A stretch of DNA of 23,320 nt from positions 1 through 23,320 of the forward strand of contig DAOUBF010000048.1 in the NCBI GenBank assembly GCA_034432795.1, given 5' to 3'. The position numbers were made by a program, and so were the translations under genes. Below the pieces are notes generated by a model that was not told where the DNA came from, did not search any database, and saw only the letters and a list, made by a program, of their open reading frames with translations. Shown piece after piece: positions 20,843-23,320 of this stretch; positions within the stretch are counted from its first letter, which is position 1, and the number at the start of each line of letters is the position of its first letter. The DNA is from DAOUBF01 sp034432795. GTDB taxonomy: Bacteria > Chloroflexota > Anaerolineae > DSLN01.

Positions 20843-22102
20843 ATGGTGCATACGCTCCGCAACCGTCGTTTTGCCCTCCTATTCGTGGGTCAGACCATCA
20901 GCGAGATGGGCAATAGCTTCACGCTGGTGGCAGCCTCGCTCCTGATCCTGCATCGCACAGGCTCACCTTCTCAGGTGGGCCTGTTTATTATCGCTACCAA
21001 TATCCCGGCGCTGCTCCTGGGCCTGATCGCCGGGACGCTCGTGGACCGCTGGGATCGGCGACATATTCTGATCGCCTCCGATGTGCTGCGGGGGATATTT
21101 ATCGCTGCCCTACCGCTGCTGGCCGAAGCCTGGCTGGGCTGGATTTATATCATCGGCTTCGCCAACGCCTTTATTGCCCGTTTCTTCATCCCGGCCCTAC
21201 GCAGCATCTTGCCGGATATTGTCAACGATGAGGAGTTGGTGCCGGCGAATGGCGTCCTGGCCACTTCAGAATATATCAGCCGGACCATCGGCTACGCCCT
21301 GGCAGGCCTGGCCGTCCAATATTTATCGTTTACCTGGGCCTTCTACGCCGATGCAGCTACGTTCTTCATTTCGGCGCTCTCCATCATCCCCATTTCCGTG
21401 CCCCCGCTCGCGGCAGCCCAGGCACAAAAGTGGGGCGTAAGCGCGGTCTTCTCCGAATTGGTTGAGGGCCTGGTGTATATGCGCCGCCAGGCGCTGATGC
21501 TGACCATTGTCCTGATCGCGTTGGGCTTCACGCTGAGCACAGGCGCCTTCAACGGCTTTTTCGCCGCCTTTAACCAGCGCGCGCTTGGCGGCGACGATGC
21601 CAGTTACGGCCTGCTTGAAGCCGCGATCTCGGTGGGTATGGCCCTGGGGGGCTTGCTGTTCGGTCGCAGTAGTCCCCGCAGCGTGGGCAATATGATCATC
21701 GCTGGGCTGCTGGGCGTGGGGCTGGCCACGCTGTTCACCGGGATAAGCCCATCGCCTCAGGTCGCGCTGCCGATATTGGCGCTGGGTGGCATCGCCAATA
21801 CGGTTTTCCTCTTGGCGCTAGACCTGATCATCCAACGCCAGGCGCCACGAGAATTGCGGGGGCGCGCCTTCGCGGTGCTCGGCCTGGCAGGCCGCTTAGG
21901 GCTGACGGTCGGCCCGGCTGCTGCCGGCCTCCCGGATGCCATCTGCGGCCCCGGCTCTACGGCCTGCGACCGGCCCTATATGGTCGTGGCCGGTGTCTGG
22001 CTGGTCCTGTTGGCGCTGGTGGCCGCAGCGCTGCCGGTGGTGCGCCTGGCCGGGCAACCCCAACCCGGCGAAGCCACAGGCCGCGAAGTCGTAACAAAAT
22101 AA
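20843..22102 (+). CDS. MFS transporter (DHA3/enterobactin-exporter-like)
   Basis: This 419-aa protein has about 12 hydrophobic segments. The N-terminal half has LRNRRFALLFVGQTISEMGNS and the cytoplasmic-loop motif GTLVDRWDRRHIL (motif A). This layout is typical of the DHA3-like exporters annotated as macrolide or siderophore efflux proteins. Substrate is unknown, and export of a small molecule is the usual guess. ATG 20843 is chosen. GTG 20846 is the next codon, and TTG 20834 overlaps the -10 box, so it cannot be transcribed from this promoter. It stands alone and converges on the lipoprotein gene with 23 bp between. Confidence 0.87.
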   Translation: MVHTLRNRRFALLFVGQTISEMGNSFTLVAASLLILHRTGSPSQVGLFIIATNIPALLLGLIAGTLVDRWDRRHILIASDVLRGIFIAALPLLAEAWLGWIYIIGFANAFIARFFIPALRSILPDIVNDEELVPANGVLATSEYISRTIGYALAGLAVQYLSFTWAFYADAATFFISALSIIPISVPPLAAAQAQKWGVSAVFSELVEGLVYMRRQALMLTIVLIALGFTLSTGAFNGFFAAFNQRALGGDDASYGLLEAAISVGMALGGLLFGRSSPRSVGNMIIAGLLGVGLATLFTGISPSPQVALPILALGGIANTVFLLALDLIIQRQAPRELRGRAFAVLGLAGRLGLTVGPAAAGLPDAICGPGSTACDRPYMVVAGVWLVLLALVAAALPVVRLAGQPQPGEATGREVVTK

Positions 22103-22125
22103 CCACCCTCAATGTAAGAGGGGAA

Positions 22126-22860
22126 TTACTGACACGTCCCCGGCCCGCTCTCGCATAGCAGGGCACGGCTGGATTGGTCGGTGTGGTATTCGTAGGTATG
22201 GCCCTGGGCGGAGAGCAGGATGAGATAGCCAGGGGTGATGACGTCAGCACAGGCGACGCCCGGCGTGTGTATCCCCAGGCAGGCATCTGACCAGGTCACG
22301 GCTTCGCTCTTAACCAGCACGATCTCGTCCACCGGGATGCCCAGCCGCTTTGCCAGATCGCTCCTGGCGATGTCCACCATCGGATTGTCCCCACCCATAG
22401 AAGGCTCCGTGGGCGCCGGGCTTTGGCCTTCGCCGCACTCCGCGATATTGCCCCGCGTGTCACCGTGATATTCATACATCTGGCCCTGCGCCTCCAGGAA
22501 GATGCGGAAGCCGGGCGTGAGCACCTGCAAATAGCCCTGGCCGGGCTTGGGGCAGCCCAGGCTGCTATCGCGCCAGGTCACGCTCTCCACCCGGCGCACA
22601 AGGATGTCTTCCTCGGCGATATGCAACCGGCTCGCCAGGTCAGCGCGGGCAGCGGCAATAGCCGCCTCTGCCTCTTTTGGCCAGGCGGGCGGCGTTGCAG
22701 GTAGCGGGGATGGCGAAGCAGGCGGTACCGCCACCGGCTCTGTGGGCGTCGCTGGCACTTGGGTAGGTTCAGGCAGAGGCACAGCACCTCCGCAGGCCGC
22801 CAGGAGCACAGCGGCGATGCCCAGGAACACCGGGACCCGATACACGGTCATTACGTTCAT
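22126..22860 (-). CDS. Lipoprotein with two copies of a ~75-residue domain
   Basis: This 244-aa protein has a signal peptide with lipobox LAAC (Cys23), a Pro/Thr-rich linker (about 28-62), and two tandem homologous units (about 68-142 and 161-236). Each unit shows an acidic helix (ARADLASRLHI / ARSDLAKRLGI), VTWRDSSLGC / VTWSDACLGI, a PG turn, then LTPGFRIFLEAQGQMYEYH / ITPGYLILLSAQGHTYEYH and a final Cys. I do not know a name for the domain. The paired Cys in each unit could form disulfides outside the cell. GGAGGAG (22867-22873) precedes ATG 22860. It follows the DUF167 gene by 38 bp. Confidence 0.8.
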   Translation of the reverse strand: MNVMTVYRVPVFLGIAAVLLAACGGAVPLPEPTQVPATPTEPVAVPPASPSPLPATPPAWPKEAEAAIAAARADLASRLHIAEEDILVRRVESVTWRDSSLGCPKPGQGYLQVLTPGFRIFLEAQGQMYEYHGDTRGNIAECGEGQSPAPTEPSMGGDNPMVDIARSDLAKRLGIPVDEIVLVKSEAVTWSDACLGIHTPGVACADVITPGYLILLSAQGHTYEYHTDQSSRALLCESGPGTCQ

Positions 22861-22898
22861 ACCATTCTCCTCCTGAGTATAGACGCTTCATACCGCCC

Positions 22899-23201
22899 TC
22901 AGGTTCCCGGCCCCAGCAGGCGCCTTTCCACCTCTTGGGCGGAAAGGCCGACGATGCGCACAAGCTTTTGGCGTGCCGACCGTCCGGCGAGGAGCGTGAC
23001 CTGCCCCCGGCGCAGGCCGAGTTGTCCGGCCAGGAAGGCAAGCAGGGCCGCGTTCGCCGCGCCCGCTACGGGCGGCGCAATCAGCCGGACCTTGAGCACG
23101 CCCTCCGCCACACCAGCGATCTCATTTTTGCTGGCGCGGGGGGTCACGCGAACCGCCAATGTAACTCCTTCTTGGGTCTCAGTGAGGTGCAGCGCCCCCA
23201 T
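22899..23201 (-). CDS. DUF167/UPF0235 (YggU) family protein
   Basis: This 100-aa protein matches the YggU family across its length: VRVTPRASKNEIAGV, LKVRLIAPPVAGAANAALLAFLA, and VTLLAGRSARQKLVRIVGL. The function is unknown. The family fold is small and cytoplasmic. ATG 23201 lies 3 nt after the stop of the YggT-family gene. This yggT-yggU order is common in bacteria and supports both calls. Confidence 0.88.
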   Translation of the reverse strand: MGALHLTETQEGVTLAVRVTPRASKNEIAGVAEGVLKVRLIAPPVAGAANAALLAFLAGQLGLRRGQVTLLAGRSARQKLVRIVGLSAQEVERRLLGPGT

Positions 23202-23204
23202 TGT

Positions 23205-23320
23205 TCAGCTTAACAGCGCCACCAGGATGAATCGCAGCAACCAGAGGCCCAGCAACAGGACCATTGGGCTGAAATCCAGAGGGCCGCTCTGGGGCAGGCG
23301 TCGTCGGATCGGCGCTAACA
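23205..23320 (-). CDS. YggT-family membrane protein, C-terminal part (partial)
   Basis: The minus-strand frame entering at the window edge ends at TGA (23207-23205). The visible residues include APIRRRLPQSGPLDFSP followed by a hydrophobic helix and ALLS. The P..SG.LDFSP pattern followed by a last membrane segment is that of the YggT family, small two-domain membrane proteins often next to DUF167 genes. The 5' part lies outside the window. It is too short to appear as a long ORF. Confidence 0.75.
   Translation of the reverse strand, partial: LAPIRRRLPQSGPLDFSPMVLLLGLWLLRFILVALLS

Noticed and set aside
1..23320. tRNA, rRNA, CRISPR array, insertion sequence or prophage
   Set aside because: No cloverleaf, rRNA core sequence, regular repeat-spacer pattern, transposase or phage structural protein was found on either strand by reading.

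Overview
The window reads as a GC-rich chromosomal segment of a free-living bacterium, most likely a member of Chloroflexota (Anaerolineae-like). This is inferred from gene style only: Pro/Thr-rich lipoproteins with PD40 repeats, SipW-type signal peptidase loci, fused membrane/spermidine-synthase-like proteins, a short DUF3417-type alpha-glucan phosphorylase, and CCCC/GGGG intergenic palindromes. No rRNA, tRNA, CRISPR array, transposase or phage gene was found. Coding density is high, and promoters are unusually legible because the AT-rich boxes stand out.

Layout. (1) 1-2332, plus strand: a secretion locus with the tail of one exported protein, a second exported protein of the same family, a polytopic SipW/ER-type signal peptidase, and a small membrane-anchored Pro-rich protein with the same N-terminal signature. 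(2) 2347-3819, plus strand: two tandem atypical response regulators that have lost the phosphorylation residues. The second sits behind a strong sigma70-type promoter and a ~265-nt leader full of TGTGATC inverted repeats. (3) 3783-7890, minus strand: a polysaccharide operon in the order UDP-glucuronate decarboxylase, O-antigen ligase/polymerase-like protein, GtrA-like protein, GT4 glycosyltransferase. (4) 8059-10429, minus strand: LysM/M23 peptidase, canonical single-domain response regulator, RlmB-type rRNA methyltransferase. (5) 10544-12798, plus strand: membrane-fused spermidine-synthase-like protein, then a TIGR01906/DUF1461 (Lit-like) membrane protein, divergent from block 4 through back-to-back promoters.

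(6) 12892-14362, minus strand: an OmpR-family regulator with a small, soluble, degenerate histidine kinase. (7) 14619-16163, minus strand: GMP synthase guaA, with a duplicated 3' end behind it. (8) 16333-22102, plus strand: 3-methyladenine DNA glycosylase, PD40 lipoprotein, alpha-glucan phosphorylase, MFS transporter. (9) 22126-23320, minus strand: YggT-family protein (partial), DUF167 protein, lipoprotein with a duplicated domain.

Functional themes are the cell surface (SipW export, polysaccharide synthesis, peptidoglycan hydrolase, lipoproteins), signalling (five regulator or kinase genes, three of them degenerate) and housekeeping. The points most worth a second look are the twin pseudo-receivers with their repeat-rich leader, several start codons sitting exactly at the predicted transcription start (leaderless mRNAs), a palindromic repeat translated inside a gene, and a direct repeat of the guaA 3' end around another copy of that repeat.
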